This document shows positions 26,846 to 36,052 of a stretch of DNA of 64,000 bases, piece after piece (the stretch's first letter is position 1; each line of letters begins with the position of its first letter). Origin of the DNA: Hymenobacter fodinae (lineage in GTDB: Bacteria; Bacteroidota; Bacteroidia; Cytophagales; Hymenobacteraceae); contig NZ_SRLA01000005.1 of assembly GCF_004745825.1 (NCBI RefSeq), positions 377,106 to 441,105 on the forward strand. The letters are read 5' to 3'. The notes under the pieces were generated by a model that did not search any database, had not been told where the DNA came from, and saw only the letters and a list, made by a program, of their open reading frames with translations. A program made the position numbers and the translations under genes.

Positions 26846-27943
26846 ATGTCGCTCAATCCGTCCTCCGATATCCTGCGGCCCCACGCCGAGGTGCAATACG
26901 CCGAAGAACTTGCCGCCCTCAAAGCCCTCGACGACCGGCCCAAGCCCGTCAACTGGCAGCTCTCGCCCTGGGCCGTGGTGACCTACCTGCTGGGCGGCAC
27001 CCTGGATAATGGTTTCGTGATCGAGCCCAAGTACATCGGGCAGCGGCGGCTGATGGAAATTGCCGTGGCTACCCTGGCCACCGACCGCGCCCTGCTGCTA
27101 CTTGGCGTACCTGGCACGGCCAAAAGCTGGGTGTCAGAGCACCTCACGGCCGCCATCAGCGGACACTCCAACCTACTGATTCAGGGCACGGCGGGTACCT
27201 CCGAGGATGCCATCCGCTACTCCTGGAACTACGCCCGCCTCATTGCCGAAGGTCCTTCGCCCGCCGCTCTGGTGCCCTCGCCCCTGCTCAAAGGCATGCA
27301 GGAAGGCAGCATGGTGCGCCTGGAAGAACTTACCCGCATCCCCTCCGACGTGCAGGACACGCTCATCACCGTCCTCTCCGAAAAGGTGCTGCCCGTGCCC
27401 GAACTGGCCACCGAGGTGCAGGCCGCCCGCGGCTTCAACGTCATTGCCACCGCCAACGACCGGGACAAGGGCGTGAATGAGCTGAGCAGCGCCCTGCGTC
27501 GTCGCTTCAACACGGTGGTGCTTCCCCTACCAACGTCCATTGCTGAGGAAGTGCAGATTGTGCACTCGCGGGTGGAGAAAACCGGCCGGGCCCTGCAACT
27601 GCCCGAAACCACGGCGGCCCTGGAGCAAATCAGCCGCCTCGTGACCATTTTCCGGGAGCTGCGCTCGGGCGTGACGGAGAACGGCAAAACCAAGCTCAAG
27701 AGCCCCAGCGGCACCCTCAGCACCGGCGAGGCCATTTCCGTGCTTAACAGTGGCCTAGCCCTAGCCGCCTACTTCGGCGACGGCACCCTACAAGCCGCCG
27801 ACCTCGCCGCCGGCCTTACCGGCGCCGTCATCAAAGACCCCGTGCAGGACCGTGTAGTATGGCTGGAGTACCTGGAAACCGTAGTAAAAGAGCGCGCCGG
27901 CTGGAAAGACCTCTACCGCGCCTGCCGGGAGGTAGTTGAATAG
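26846..27943 (+). CDS. MoxR-type AAA+ ATPase (YehL-like)
   Basis: 365 residues. Walker A is GVPGTAKS (87-94). The Walker B region is MVRLEELTR, with Glu-Glu in place of the usual Asp-Glu. Sensor 1 is FNVIATANDRDKG and an arginine-finger region is seen at SSALRRRFN. MoxR ATPases act as chaperones that remodel or load metal or cofactor into targets, typically with a VWA protein that carries a MIDAS site. Here the likely VWA partner is at 46399. It begins 65 bases after the DUF5691 gene. Confidence 0.88.
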   Translation: MSLNPSSDILRPHAEVQYAEELAALKALDDRPKPVNWQLSPWAVVTYLLGGTLDNGFVIEPKYIGQRRLMEIAVATLATDRALLLLGVPGTAKSWVSEHLTAAISGHSNLLIQGTAGTSEDAIRYSWNYARLIAEGPSPAALVPSPLLKGMQEGSMVRLEELTRIPSDVQDTLITVLSEKVLPVPELATEVQAARGFNVIATANDRDKGVNELSSALRRRFNTVVLPLPTSIAEEVQIVHSRVEKTGRALQLPETTAALEQISRLVTIFRELRSGVTENGKTKLKSPSGTLSTGEAISVLNSGLALAAYFGDGTLQAADLAAGLTGAVIKDPVQDRVVWLEYLETVVKERAGWKDLYRACREVVE

Positions 27944-27992
27944 CACTTATTTACTATAACTCATGCTGGTTACAGTGGACGTAATTTGAATT

Positions 27993-28490
27993 ATGGATGC
28001 TAATAAAGATCCTACTGCTGAATCCTATTGGACAGCTGTTGGCAACATCATTAGGGAACGTCCTTACGGGCCGGGCGGGGCTGAAATACGCTACGGCACA
28101 AAGCATTTTGCGCCGGGCACTAAGGTGTACATCATTGATTGGTATCCTGGAATGTGCCAAAGTATTGTAGTAGTCGGACTTCACCGCAAATCCAAACGTT
28201 TGATAACTATATCAATAGATGTTCGACTGGTGGAGAATCTTCGCCCTAAAGTCTGCTACAATCCTACCGCAATTGCCAAGTTCAAAGAACACTATCGCCC
28301 TATACCACCTTGCAATAACAGTCGCATAGACTCACTCACGAAAGAGCTAGCTGAAACGATGTGCCAAGCAATACCGCATTGGCAACAGAACTATAAAACG
28401 AAGTTTGTAGAAAGCTCTCCCATGGCTAATGAAGAATCCGACAAAACACAAGGTTTTCTGGCTCGACTCTGGTCTTTTTTTCGATTTTGA
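27993..28490 (+). CDS. Hypothetical protein, accessory-type
   Basis: 165 residues from the ATG at 27993. Its GC is clearly below that of the cassette genes around it, so it is probably a later insertion. Visible features are a GPGGAEIRYGTKHFAPGTKV segment followed by a beta-rich core (YIIDWYPGMCQSIVVVGLHR) and a C-terminal tail of low complexity. Similar small proteins are seen near immunity and SMI1 genes, but no family name can be given with confidence. It sits between the MoxR gene and two SMI1/KNR4 genes. Confidence 0.6.
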   Translation: MDANKDPTAESYWTAVGNIIRERPYGPGGAEIRYGTKHFAPGTKVYIIDWYPGMCQSIVVVGLHRKSKRLITISIDVRLVENLRPKVCYNPTAIAKFKEHYRPIPPCNNSRIDSLTKELAETMCQAIPHWQQNYKTKFVESSPMANEESDKTQGFLARLWSFFRF

Positions 28491-28528
28491 AAAAATTATA
28501 AATAGGATAGTCTAAAGCTTTGACGTAC

Positions 28529-29101
28529 ATGACTTTCCCCGAACTACTTACTCGCCTCGATACCCTGCTCCAACAGCATCGACCGGAGTACTACGCTACC
28601 CTGGGCCCACCGGCTACGGGGGCGGAGCTGGCCGCTTTTGAGGCGGAATTTAACCTAGTATTGCCAGCGGAGCTACGGCAGTGGTTTGGCTGGCACAATG
28701 GGCAGGAAGGCTACGACAGCTTCTTCCAGAACAACTGCCTTCAGTCGCTGGACGGCGCGGCCGAAAGCATGCGCATCAACAACGAGCTGCTGGCCGATGG
28801 CGACTTCGTGACGAACTGGTGGCATCCGGCTTGGGTGCCATTTCTCGAAAACGGCGGCGGCGACCATGTCTGCGTGGATTTGCACGGCACCTTCACTGGC
28901 CAGGCCGGGCAAATTATGGAACACTGGCACGACTGGGAAGCCCGCACGGTGCTGTTCCCCAACCTAACCGCCTGGCTGGCCGCCGTAGTACAGGCCTATG
29001 AACAAGCCGGCGCCGAGTCTGCGTTGCTGACCGATGAGCAACTAGAGGAACTGGAACCAGAGCATCCAAAAGGGTTTCCGCAGGAATTTGAAGCGGGGTA
29101 G
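28529..29101 (+). CDS. SMI1/KNR4-family protein (immunity-like), copy 1
   Basis: 190 residues from the ATG at 28529; a TTG nine bases upstream is less likely. SMI1/KNR4 signature: ATGAELAAFEAEFNLVLPAE followed by LRQWFGWHNGQ, then WVPFLENGGGDHVCVDLHG. The last ~40 residues are acidic. In bacteria this superfamily (SUKH) provides immunity proteins to nuclease and other polymorphic toxins, though some members serve elsewhere. No toxin gene is adjacent. A second SMI1 gene follows at 29197. Confidence 0.85.
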   Translation: MTFPELLTRLDTLLQQHRPEYYATLGPPATGAELAAFEAEFNLVLPAELRQWFGWHNGQEGYDSFFQNNCLQSLDGAAESMRINNELLADGDFVTNWWHPAWVPFLENGGGDHVCVDLHGTFTGQAGQIMEHWHDWEARTVLFPNLTAWLAAVVQAYEQAGAESALLTDEQLEELEPEHPKGFPQEFEAG

Positions 29102-29196
29102 GCCGCTCTCGGCGCGTCGTTGCCTATGGCCGCGTCCTACCCCACTCGATTTCCCGAACCGGAAACCGGTAGCCCGGCCAACTCTTTCCCTACCCC

Positions 29197-29847
29197 ATGA
29201 GCCCATCTGAATCTATCCGCCGAATTGAAACCTGGCTGGCCGCCAACGCGCCTCGCATTTTGACCGAGTCGTTGAACGATGGCGCTGCCGAAAGCGAGCT
29301 GAGTGGCCTAGAGACTGCCGTTGGCAAGCCGCTGCCTGAAGACTACAAGGCCTTGTACCGTTGGCGCAACGGCTTAGATGAAGACGCTGATAACTTCGGC
29401 AGCCTGTTCTACGGCCTTAGCTTTATTCCCCTGGAGAGGGTAGCAGCTGCGTTTCAGAGTCGCGCTAAAGACTCCGAACTGTGTCCGCCGGTGTATGCGC
29501 AGGCCTCAGTAAAAGCCGATAACGTGTTGAATCCTTACTGGCTCCAACTCAGCTTCGACGGTTCCCACACGTGGCTGTGCGTGGACCTTGACCCGGCCCC
29601 GGCAGGCCGATACGGGCAGGTTATTTTCGTGGATGAGGTAAACGAATCCGTTTTTCAGGTGGCCGATTCTGTGGCGGCCCTGCTTGCTCAATTTGCGGAT
29701 GACCTGGAGCAAGGGCGCTACTTCTTAGAGCCCGACGCCCTGGAAGACGGCAATGAGTTTCTAGCGGCCGCGGCAAGCATTGACATGGTAAACTGGCACC
29801 AAGCGGCGCGATGGCAGGGTGTGCTACCGGCCTCAGCTTATAACTAA
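29197..29847 (+). CDS. SMI1/KNR4-family protein (immunity-like), copy 2
   Basis: 216 residues. The SUKH/SMI1 pattern is seen as SELSGLETAVGKPLPEDYKA, LYRWRNGLDED, and PYWLQLSFDGSHTWLCVDLD with GRYGQVIFVD. It is clearly related to copy 1 in fold but not a recent duplicate, since the sequences differ greatly. It is probably an orphan immunity gene or a regulatory partner of the surrounding cassette. Its stop lies 7 bases before the next start, so 29855 is likely in the same transcript. Confidence 0.82.
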   Translation: MSPSESIRRIETWLAANAPRILTESLNDGAAESELSGLETAVGKPLPEDYKALYRWRNGLDEDADNFGSLFYGLSFIPLERVAAAFQSRAKDSELCPPVYAQASVKADNVLNPYWLQLSFDGSHTWLCVDLDPAPAGRYGQVIFVDEVNESVFQVADSVAALLAQFADDLEQGRYFLEPDALEDGNEFLAAAASIDMVNWHQAARWQGVLPASAYN

Positions 29848-29854
29848 CCTGTCT

Positions 29855-30346
29855 ATGCTAACGCATCCGTTCTGGGGAATTGTGGAGGAAAGCTGGGCCG
29901 GCATGGCGCCGCAACAAAAGTTTGTACTGCCGGGCTTTGAACAACCCATTGAGGTGTTCTTAGGTGAGGAACTGTTTGAGGAAGACGAGGAAGACGAGGA
30001 ATACGACCTTTCCCCGGCGCAGCTCGACGAGTATGCGGCTACGTTCCAGGCCTTCGTTGCAGATGCGCCGCGCCTGCTCCCAGAACTCCAGCAGCAGACC
30101 TTTGCCCGTTACCAGGATCTGTATGCTTCCTTTTATGAGGACTCGGCTCAGTCGGGAGCCCCGGCACTGTACCTGCGCACGCCCGAGGAGCATTTTGCTT
30201 ATTTGCAGGACGTGGCCTACCTCCGTATTACGGACGAACAAACGCTCCGCTTGTCTATTCGCTACGGCCTCGATCCGGAACACGGCCTGGAAATCAGGTT
30301 TGAGGCGAACCAGCTGGCCGAAATGGGCGGCATTGCCGAAACCTGA
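29855..30346 (+). CDS. DUF6985-like hypothetical protein
   Basis: 163 residues from the ATG at 29855, a few bases after the SMI1 gene ends. A beta N-terminus (HPFWGIVEESWAG; FVLPGFEQPIEVFLG) is followed by an acidic stretch (FEEDEEDEEYDL), a helical centre and the C-terminal RYGLDPEHGLEIRFEANQ. This layout recalls DUF6985-type proteins, which are common among SMI1 genes and often serve as immunity-like proteins. Assignment by eye only. Confidence 0.55.
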   Translation: MLTHPFWGIVEESWAGMAPQQKFVLPGFEQPIEVFLGEELFEEDEEDEEYDLSPAQLDEYAATFQAFVADAPRLLPELQQQTFARYQDLYASFYEDSAQSGAPALYLRTPEEHFAYLQDVAYLRITDEQTLRLSIRYGLDPEHGLEIRFEANQLAEMGGIAET

Positions 30347-30375
30347 GTTACTCCTATTGTAGTCCTACCCCCCTT

Positions 30376-32700
30376 ATGCCTTCCGAACTCCGCCTCTTCG
30401 GCATCCGCCACCACGGCCCCGGCAGCACCGCCAGCCTCCTGAAAGCCCTGGACGACTACCAGCCCGACATGGTGCTGCTGGAGTGCCCCGCCGATGGGGA
30501 AAAGGCCTTGGCGCTTGCCTCCACCCCGGAGCTAAAGCCGCCGGTGGCCCTGCTCATCTACAACCCCAAGCAGCACGCCCAGGCCACTTTTCTGCCCTTC
30601 GCCCACTTCTCGCCAGAGTGGCAGGCGGCGCAGTGGTGCCAGCAGCACGGCGCCCACCTGCGCTGCTTCGACCTGCCGATGACGCTGCGCTTTGCCCTCC
30701 CGGATGCCGTGGAACACGAGCCGCTACCCCCTGCTGAAGTAGCCGCCGAAACAACACTCGCTCCTCCCCCCGATACTGCGCCGACGGATACAGAAGTACC
30801 CGCTACAAACCCAGAAACTGCCGACAACCCAGCCCCCGAAGAAGCCCCGCTGCACCTCGACCCCATTGCCCACTTGGCCCGCCTAGATGGTTACACCGAT
30901 GGAGAACGGTGGTGGGAAGCCCGCATTGAGCATAGCGCCGGCCACGCCGATACCTTCGAGGTAGTACTGCAGATGATGACGGCCCTGCGCGAGGAATTGG
31001 CTCAGCCTGAATCTGAGGAGACTTTGCTACGAGAGGCCTACATGCGCGAAACCCTGCGCGCTACCCTCAAGCAGGGCTATCAGCGGGTGGCGGTGGTATG
31101 CGGGGCCTGGCACGCGCCGGTGCTGCGGGCCGAAGAACTCCCTACCTACGCCAAAGACGACAAAGCCCGCCTCAAAGGCCTGAAGAAAGCGCCCACTGAA
31201 GCCACCTGGGTACCCTGGACCTACGAGCGCCTGGCCCGGCAATCGGGTTACGGGGCGGGGGTGTTGTCGCCGGCCTGGTACGAGCTGCTGTTTCAAGAGC
31301 CCCACGAGCGGGTAGTCACGCACTGGATGGTGCGGGCGGCTCACCTGCTACGCGCCCAGCAGATAGATGCGTCGTCGGCCCACGCCATTGAGGCCGTGCG
31401 CCTGGCCGAGGCCCTGGCCGCCGTGCGCGGACTGGCGTTGCCCGGCATTGAGGAACTGGAAGAAGCGGCCGTGAGCATCTTCGGGGGTGGCTACGCCGAG
31501 GCCCTGGACTTGGTGCATCAGCAGCTGGTAATTGGCGAAGCCTTGGGTGAAGTCCCCGAAGAGTTACCCGCCTCGCCCCTGCAGCAAGACCTGGCCCAGC
31601 AGCAAAAAGCCCTCCGCCTCAAGCCTGAAGCCACCCACAAAACCCTGGCCCTCGACCTGCGCAAAGACCTCGACCTGGGCCGCAGCCACCTGCTCCACCG
31701 CCTGCAGCTATTAGGTATTAAGTGGGGCAAGCCGCAGCGTGTACAGGGCAAAAGCGGCACTTTCCATGAGGTGTGGGAGCTGCAGTGGCGGCCGGAAATG
31801 GTGCTGGGCGTGCTGGAAGCGGGCCGCTGGGGCAATACCATTCTGGCCGCCGCCAGCGGAGCCGCCCGTCACCGCGCCGACCAGGCCACCGACCTAGGCC
31901 AGGTAAGCCAGCTGCTGGAAGAAGCGCTGCGCGCCGACCTCGCCCCCGCTCTGCCCGGCCTGGTAGCCCGCCTCGAAACCCTGAGCGCCGGCACCCGCGA
32001 CGTAGCCCACCTGCTCACGGCTCTGCCCCCGCTGGTAAACGTGCTACGCTACGGCAACGTGCGCCGTACCGAAACCGCCCAGGTAGCCAAGGTAGTGCAC
32101 CATCTGGTGCCGCGCCTGTGCATCTCCCTGCCCCTGGCCTGCACCGGCCTCGACCGAGACGCCGCCAGCCAGCTCCTGGAGCAAATAGAAGCGGCTCATC
32201 AAGCCATTCGTCTGCTCCCCGAGGAAGACCAACAGGCGCACTGGTACGCGGCCCTGCACCTTATTGCGCGCCAGCCTGCCAGCAGTGGCCTACTAGCCGG
32301 CGTGGCCACGCGCCTGCTCTTTGACACGCAGCAGCTCGGCCCCGACGAAACGGCCACTCAGCTAGGCTTAGCGCTGGCCCCAGCGCAGCCCACCGATTAC
32401 GCAACCGCCTGGATTGAGGGCTTCCTGCGGGGGAGCGGCTTGCTACTTATTCATAATCGGGTGCTGTTCGACTTGCTGGACGCTTGGCTTACTGGCCTAG
32501 AAGAATCGGTGTTTCAAGAAACTGTGCCCCTACTGCGTCGCTCCTTCACCGAGTTTAGCCAGCCTGAGCGCCAGCAGGTGCTGGCTCTGGCTAAGGGTGG
32601 CCCCGCGGCTACAGTCGCACCGGAAGCAGAATTTGACCTGGAGCGTGGCCTGCGGGTGCTACCGATGCTACGGGAGCTACTGGGCTTACAACCCGTGTGA
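30376..32700 (+). CDS. DUF5682-family protein (YehM-like)
   Basis: 774 residues. The N-terminal domain shows the family's start (IRHHGPGSTASLLKALDDYQ), then LLECPADGE and, later, VAVVCGAWHAPVL. An early His-His-Gly and a late Gly-x-x-His are reminiscent of TraB/ChaN-type hydrolase folds, which is inference. Residues ~115-165 are a Pro/Glu-rich linker. The C-terminal ~400 residues are helical (SRAHLLHRL-type segments such as LGRSHLLHRLQLLGIKWG). It is the fourth member of the SWIM-DUF5691-MoxR-DUF5682 cassette. It is followed by a convergent regulator, so the VWA partner is not directly downstream. Confidence 0.8.
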   Translation: MPSELRLFGIRHHGPGSTASLLKALDDYQPDMVLLECPADGEKALALASTPELKPPVALLIYNPKQHAQATFLPFAHFSPEWQAAQWCQQHGAHLRCFDLPMTLRFALPDAVEHEPLPPAEVAAETTLAPPPDTAPTDTEVPATNPETADNPAPEEAPLHLDPIAHLARLDGYTDGERWWEARIEHSAGHADTFEVVLQMMTALREELAQPESEETLLREAYMRETLRATLKQGYQRVAVVCGAWHAPVLRAEELPTYAKDDKARLKGLKKAPTEATWVPWTYERLARQSGYGAGVLSPAWYELLFQEPHERVVTHWMVRAAHLLRAQQIDASSAHAIEAVRLAEALAAVRGLALPGIEELEEAAVSIFGGGYAEALDLVHQQLVIGEALGEVPEELPASPLQQDLAQQQKALRLKPEATHKTLALDLRKDLDLGRSHLLHRLQLLGIKWGKPQRVQGKSGTFHEVWELQWRPEMVLGVLEAGRWGNTILAAASGAARHRADQATDLGQVSQLLEEALRADLAPALPGLVARLETLSAGTRDVAHLLTALPPLVNVLRYGNVRRTETAQVAKVVHHLVPRLCISLPLACTGLDRDAASQLLEQIEAAHQAIRLLPEEDQQAHWYAALHLIARQPASSGLLAGVATRLLFDTQQLGPDETATQLGLALAPAQPTDYATAWIEGFLRGSGLLLIHNRVLFDLLDAWLTGLEESVFQETVPLLRRSFTEFSQPERQQVLALAKGGPAATVAPEAEFDLERGLRVLPMLRELLGLQPV

Positions 32701-32867
32701 CACAATACTGCGAAGAAACGAAGTAGGCACGCCGCAGAAGTGGCCCACTGGGTTACTGCTGCAGTGTGCCTCTTTATGATAATTGCTTCAGATGCGTCGT
32801 TTCAGAGACAATAGGCGCTACGAAAGGGCTATCCGTTGTCCTACTACTGCTTACTGGCACCTACCCC

Positions 32868-33281
32868 TTAAGCAGGTAGTTCCCGCTGAAAATGCTCCAG
32901 CAGCAACTTCCCAACCATCTGCTTGGTCAGCGGCTTATTCAGAAACCCCTGGATTGCGTATTCCTGGAGCCGAGCCACATCGCGGGGGTGCAAGGAGGTA
33001 GTAAGCATCACAAGTATTACCGATTGTTTGGTGGGATGTTGAAGTGACGCGTAGGCCTCCAGAAACTCAAACCCATTCATCACCGGCATATTCACGTCGA
33101 GCAGAATAAGTTGCGGATACCCCTCCTGTTGGCTTTGCTGCTTAATTACACGCAGGGCATCCTGGCCGTTTTGGGCCACCAGAATCTTATCGGCTATGTG
33201 TAAGCCCTCCAGTAGTAAGCGGTTAAGGAAATTGGTGGTCTTGTCATCGTCAACTAACAGGATGCTGGAGAGCTTTGCCAT
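32868..33281 (-). CDS. Single-domain response regulator
   Basis: 137 residues, a lone CheY-like receiver: acidic pocket D11-D13 (VDDDK), phospho-acceptor D62 (LLDVNMP), Thr94/95 (MLTT) and Lys116 (LNKPL). It has no output domain, so it acts by protein contact or as a phosphorelay member. No histidine kinase is in the window. It is convergent with the DUF5682 gene and shares the same strand as the peptidase at 33384, but likely has its own promoter at 33332. Confidence 0.92.
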   Translation of the reverse strand: MAKLSSILLVDDDKTTNFLNRLLLEGLHIADKILVAQNGQDALRVIKQQSQQEGYPQLILLDVNMPVMNGFEFLEAYASLQHPTKQSVILVMLTTSLHPRDVARLQEYAIQGFLNKPLTKQMVGKLLLEHFQRELPA

Positions 33282-33331
33282 TAAATAAGGAGGAAGTTCA
33301 CTGGGGACTTGCGTAGAAAATAAAGCAAGTC

Positions 33332-33339
33332 CAAAGGTA
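33332..33339 (-). promoter_or_regulatory. -7 element TACCTTTG for the response regulator
   Basis: An exact TAnnTTTG on the minus strand about 50 bases before the start at 33281. The -33 region is not clear. Confidence 0.45.
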
Positions 33340-33383
33340 GTACTACCCCCTCAAAAGGCCCTCTGTCGAGCTTAAAGCCACTT

Positions 33384-36002
33384 TTAGAGCACCAGCCGCT
33401 CTGCCCGGAACACATCGTCGGCGGCTTGCAACAGCTTGGCTCGCAGCTTAGGGTTGTAGCCAGGGTGGGCCGCCAGAAACTCCCGCACGGTATGGGCGGC
33501 GGAGGGAGTTTGGTAGAAGCCCAGCGTCGCCTGCAGCCACGAATACGGGAAGAAGATGTCGCCGGTCTGCTGAATTTCTTCGAGCAGGGCCAAACTCTGG
33601 GGCAGGTATTTCTCGGCAGTGGCGGCCCGCAATGGGTGGTGCAGGTAGGCCAGGGCGGCCGTTACCCAGGCTTCCTTTTCGCGGTTTTTCTCGTCACTGA
33701 GCGAGGCAAAGAAGGTGTCCCGGGTCTGCACATCGGGCGAAAGAGCCGGCATCAGGAACTCCATGCGCTTTTTGCGGTCGGGGTTTTGGATGCGGGTGAG
33801 CTGCTTGGGCAGGATGGGCGTACTGGCCGGGTAGTCGCGCACGGCCAGGGCTAAGGCCAGGGCGGTGTAGTCATCCTCGGTGAGCTTTACGCCCGCGGGA
33901 GCCTGCTCCTTGTTCCAGATCTGGTAGAGGCGCGTTTGCGCTTCCTTGGTCAGGGCCACCGATTGGTAGGCCTTGAACAAGAGCTTTTTGGAATTAGCGG
34001 CCGGGTTTTGCTGCATGATCTGCCACAGCTCGCGTTCCAGGGTTGGTGCCAGGGCTAGGCGGTCGGCAGGCTTCAGCAGCTTCCAATAGATATCGGTGAG
34101 TTGGCCGGTCAACAGCTTGATGTTCAACTCCTCCTTCTCCTGGGGCAACATTTTACGGTACACCTCCAGCAGTTGCCGGGGTGCCAGGCTGCGGCCCAGG
34201 AGCATGTTCTCAAAGAGGTTCACGTAGGCGGCGGCCCGCGCCACAGGGTTCTGCAACTGGCCTAGGCCAGTGGTCAGCTGCTTATCAACCGGAAAAACCC
34301 CGTAGCCCAGGCCGGTAGAGTTGAACAACATAAACGCCGGGGCCACCTTGCTTTCTACTTGGGGCAGTACCACTTGGCGCTGGTTCATATTCACGGTTAC
34401 CTCCTTGGTGCGGCCATTGGGGTACACCAGCAGCACCTCAAACAGCTGGGGCCACAGCCTATCCGACTTATCCTCGGCCTGCTGGGTGATGACCACCTCA
34501 GTGCTGCTGCCGTCTTTGGTTTGCAGCTGATAGTCGAAGATGGGGCGACCGGGCTGGTTTACCCACACCTGGTTCCAGGCCTGCAAGTCGGCGGGGGTGC
34601 GCTCGTCGAGGATCTGAATAAGGTCGGGCCAGGTGGCGTTGCCGAAGCTGTACTTCTTTAAGTACTCCTGCAGGCCTAGGCGGAAGGGCCCCTCACCCAT
34701 CAGGCGCTCCAGCTGCCGCATCATAATGGGCGCTTTGTGGTAGATGATGTTGCCGTAGAGCGAGCCGGCATCTTTCAGGTTATCCAGCTCCTGCCGGATG
34801 GGGTTAGCGCCAGTAGTGCGGTCGACGCCGTAGGCCGCGGGGTAATGGTCGATGACGAACTTGAGGTCGTAGTTGGAGTTGGCTACGGCCACCTGCGTGA
34901 TTTTATCGGCCATGAAGTTGGCAAACACCTCCTTCATCCACACGTCGTTAAACCACTGCATAGTCACCAAATCGCCAAACCACATGTGGGCGGTTTCGTG
35001 GGCGATGAGGTTGGAGCGGGCTATTTTCTGGTCCTGGGTGGCGCCTTCGTCCAGGAACAAGGTGCTGGCTTTGTAGTCGATGGCGCCCACGTGCTCCATG
35101 CCCCCGTACTGGAAATCGGGCAGGGCCACGAAATCGAACTTGTGGAACGGATACGGAATGGCGGTGTACTGCTCCAAAAACTTGAGTGCGTCGGCATGAA
35201 TCTGGAAGATGGGGTCCAGGCTTAGCCGCACCTTGTCTTGGTCGGTTTCCCGGTGCAGAAACTGCATCGGCCTTCCCCCTAGCGTGCGCGCAACCCGCGT
35301 GAATTTGCCGGCCGCGAAGGAGAACAAATACGTGCTGATAGTATCAGAGGGTGCGAAGCGGTACGTCTTGCTCTCAGTTGCCACCGTCGAATCTTGCAGC
35401 GGACCGTTGGCCAGAGCCTGCCAGCTTTTTGGCAGGGTGAGCGTCAGGCCGAAGGAAGCCTTGAGGTTAGGCTGATCGAACACCGGAAACACGGTGCGGG
35501 CGCGGTCGGGCACCAGCAAGGTGTACAGGAAGTCCTCGTTGCGGTTGAGGCTTTGGTTGCCGGCCGTAAACTCAATTTGCACCTCATTCGAGCCGGTTTT
35601 CAGACTAGGGGCCGGCAGCACCAAGTGTTCATCGTGGTGGTCGATGGCGACGGGCTGGCCATTTACCGCCACCCGTTTCAGGTTGGAAGTTTGCTCCTTG
35701 AAATCGAGCTGCACGGGCTGGGCGGCATCGGAGAGGTGAAACCGAACCGTTTCGGTGGCCGCAATGGGACTGGCTTTGCCGACCGGAATAGTCAGGTGCA
35801 GGGCGTAGGCCAGGCGGGAGATGCGGCGGGCGCGGTCTTGGGCCAGCTCCTCACTCACGCCGGCCACCACGGCTAGCGGCGCGGTGGGTGTAATGGCAGG
35901 CGCGGCCGTATCAGCAACCACTAGTTTTTTAGAGCACGACAACAGGCCTAGGCTCAGCAGAAACACGCTAGTGCGCGCTCCATTCTTATATTGAAGCTTC
36001 AT
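33384..36002 (-). CDS. M1-family metallopeptidase, lipoprotein
   Basis: 872 residues with lipobox LLSC (Cys23). Gluzincin motif HETAH (335-339) with the third zinc ligand at E358 (KEVFANF). The substrate motif is GGMEH (300-304) in place of the usual GxMEN, so the N-terminal amine site differs in its last residue. The N-terminal beta saddle (residues ~60-230) and a C-terminal helical HEAT-like domain match the size of membrane-attached M1 aminopeptidases. It should trim peptides in the periplasm or at the surface. Divergent from pxpB. Confidence 0.9.
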   Translation of the reverse strand: MKLQYKNGARTSVFLLSLGLLSCSKKLVVADTAAPAITPTAPLAVVAGVSEELAQDRARRISRLAYALHLTIPVGKASPIAATETVRFHLSDAAQPVQLDFKEQTSNLKRVAVNGQPVAIDHHDEHLVLPAPSLKTGSNEVQIEFTAGNQSLNRNEDFLYTLLVPDRARTVFPVFDQPNLKASFGLTLTLPKSWQALANGPLQDSTVATESKTYRFAPSDTISTYLFSFAAGKFTRVARTLGGRPMQFLHRETDQDKVRLSLDPIFQIHADALKFLEQYTAIPYPFHKFDFVALPDFQYGGMEHVGAIDYKASTLFLDEGATQDQKIARSNLIAHETAHMWFGDLVTMQWFNDVWMKEVFANFMADKITQVAVANSNYDLKFVIDHYPAAYGVDRTTGANPIRQELDNLKDAGSLYGNIIYHKAPIMMRQLERLMGEGPFRLGLQEYLKKYSFGNATWPDLIQILDERTPADLQAWNQVWVNQPGRPIFDYQLQTKDGSSTEVVITQQAEDKSDRLWPQLFEVLLVYPNGRTKEVTVNMNQRQVVLPQVESKVAPAFMLFNSTGLGYGVFPVDKQLTTGLGQLQNPVARAAAYVNLFENMLLGRSLAPRQLLEVYRKMLPQEKEELNIKLLTGQLTDIYWKLLKPADRLALAPTLERELWQIMQQNPAANSKKLLFKAYQSVALTKEAQTRLYQIWNKEQAPAGVKLTEDDYTALALALAVRDYPASTPILPKQLTRIQNPDRKKRMEFLMPALSPDVQTRDTFFASLSDEKNREKEAWVTAALAYLHHPLRAATAEKYLPQSLALLEEIQQTGDIFFPYSWLQATLGFYQTPSAAHTVREFLAAHPGYNPKLRAKLLQAADDVFRAERLVL
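34256..34271. repeat. 16-bp palindrome made of two overlapping CTAGGCCAGT motifs
   Basis: ACTGGCCTAGGCCAGT reads the same on both strands and lies inside the M1 peptidase gene. It is the only place where two copies of the iterated 10-mer overlap head to head. Confidence 0.8.
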
Positions 36003-36052
36003 TCGAAAGGAATTCCATCAGGTCGAACACCCAAGGTAAAGCAAACCCACCG

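Noticed and set aside
29197..29847. The second SMI1 gene as a recent tandem duplicate of the first
   Set aside because: They share only the family signature; lengths and most residues differ.
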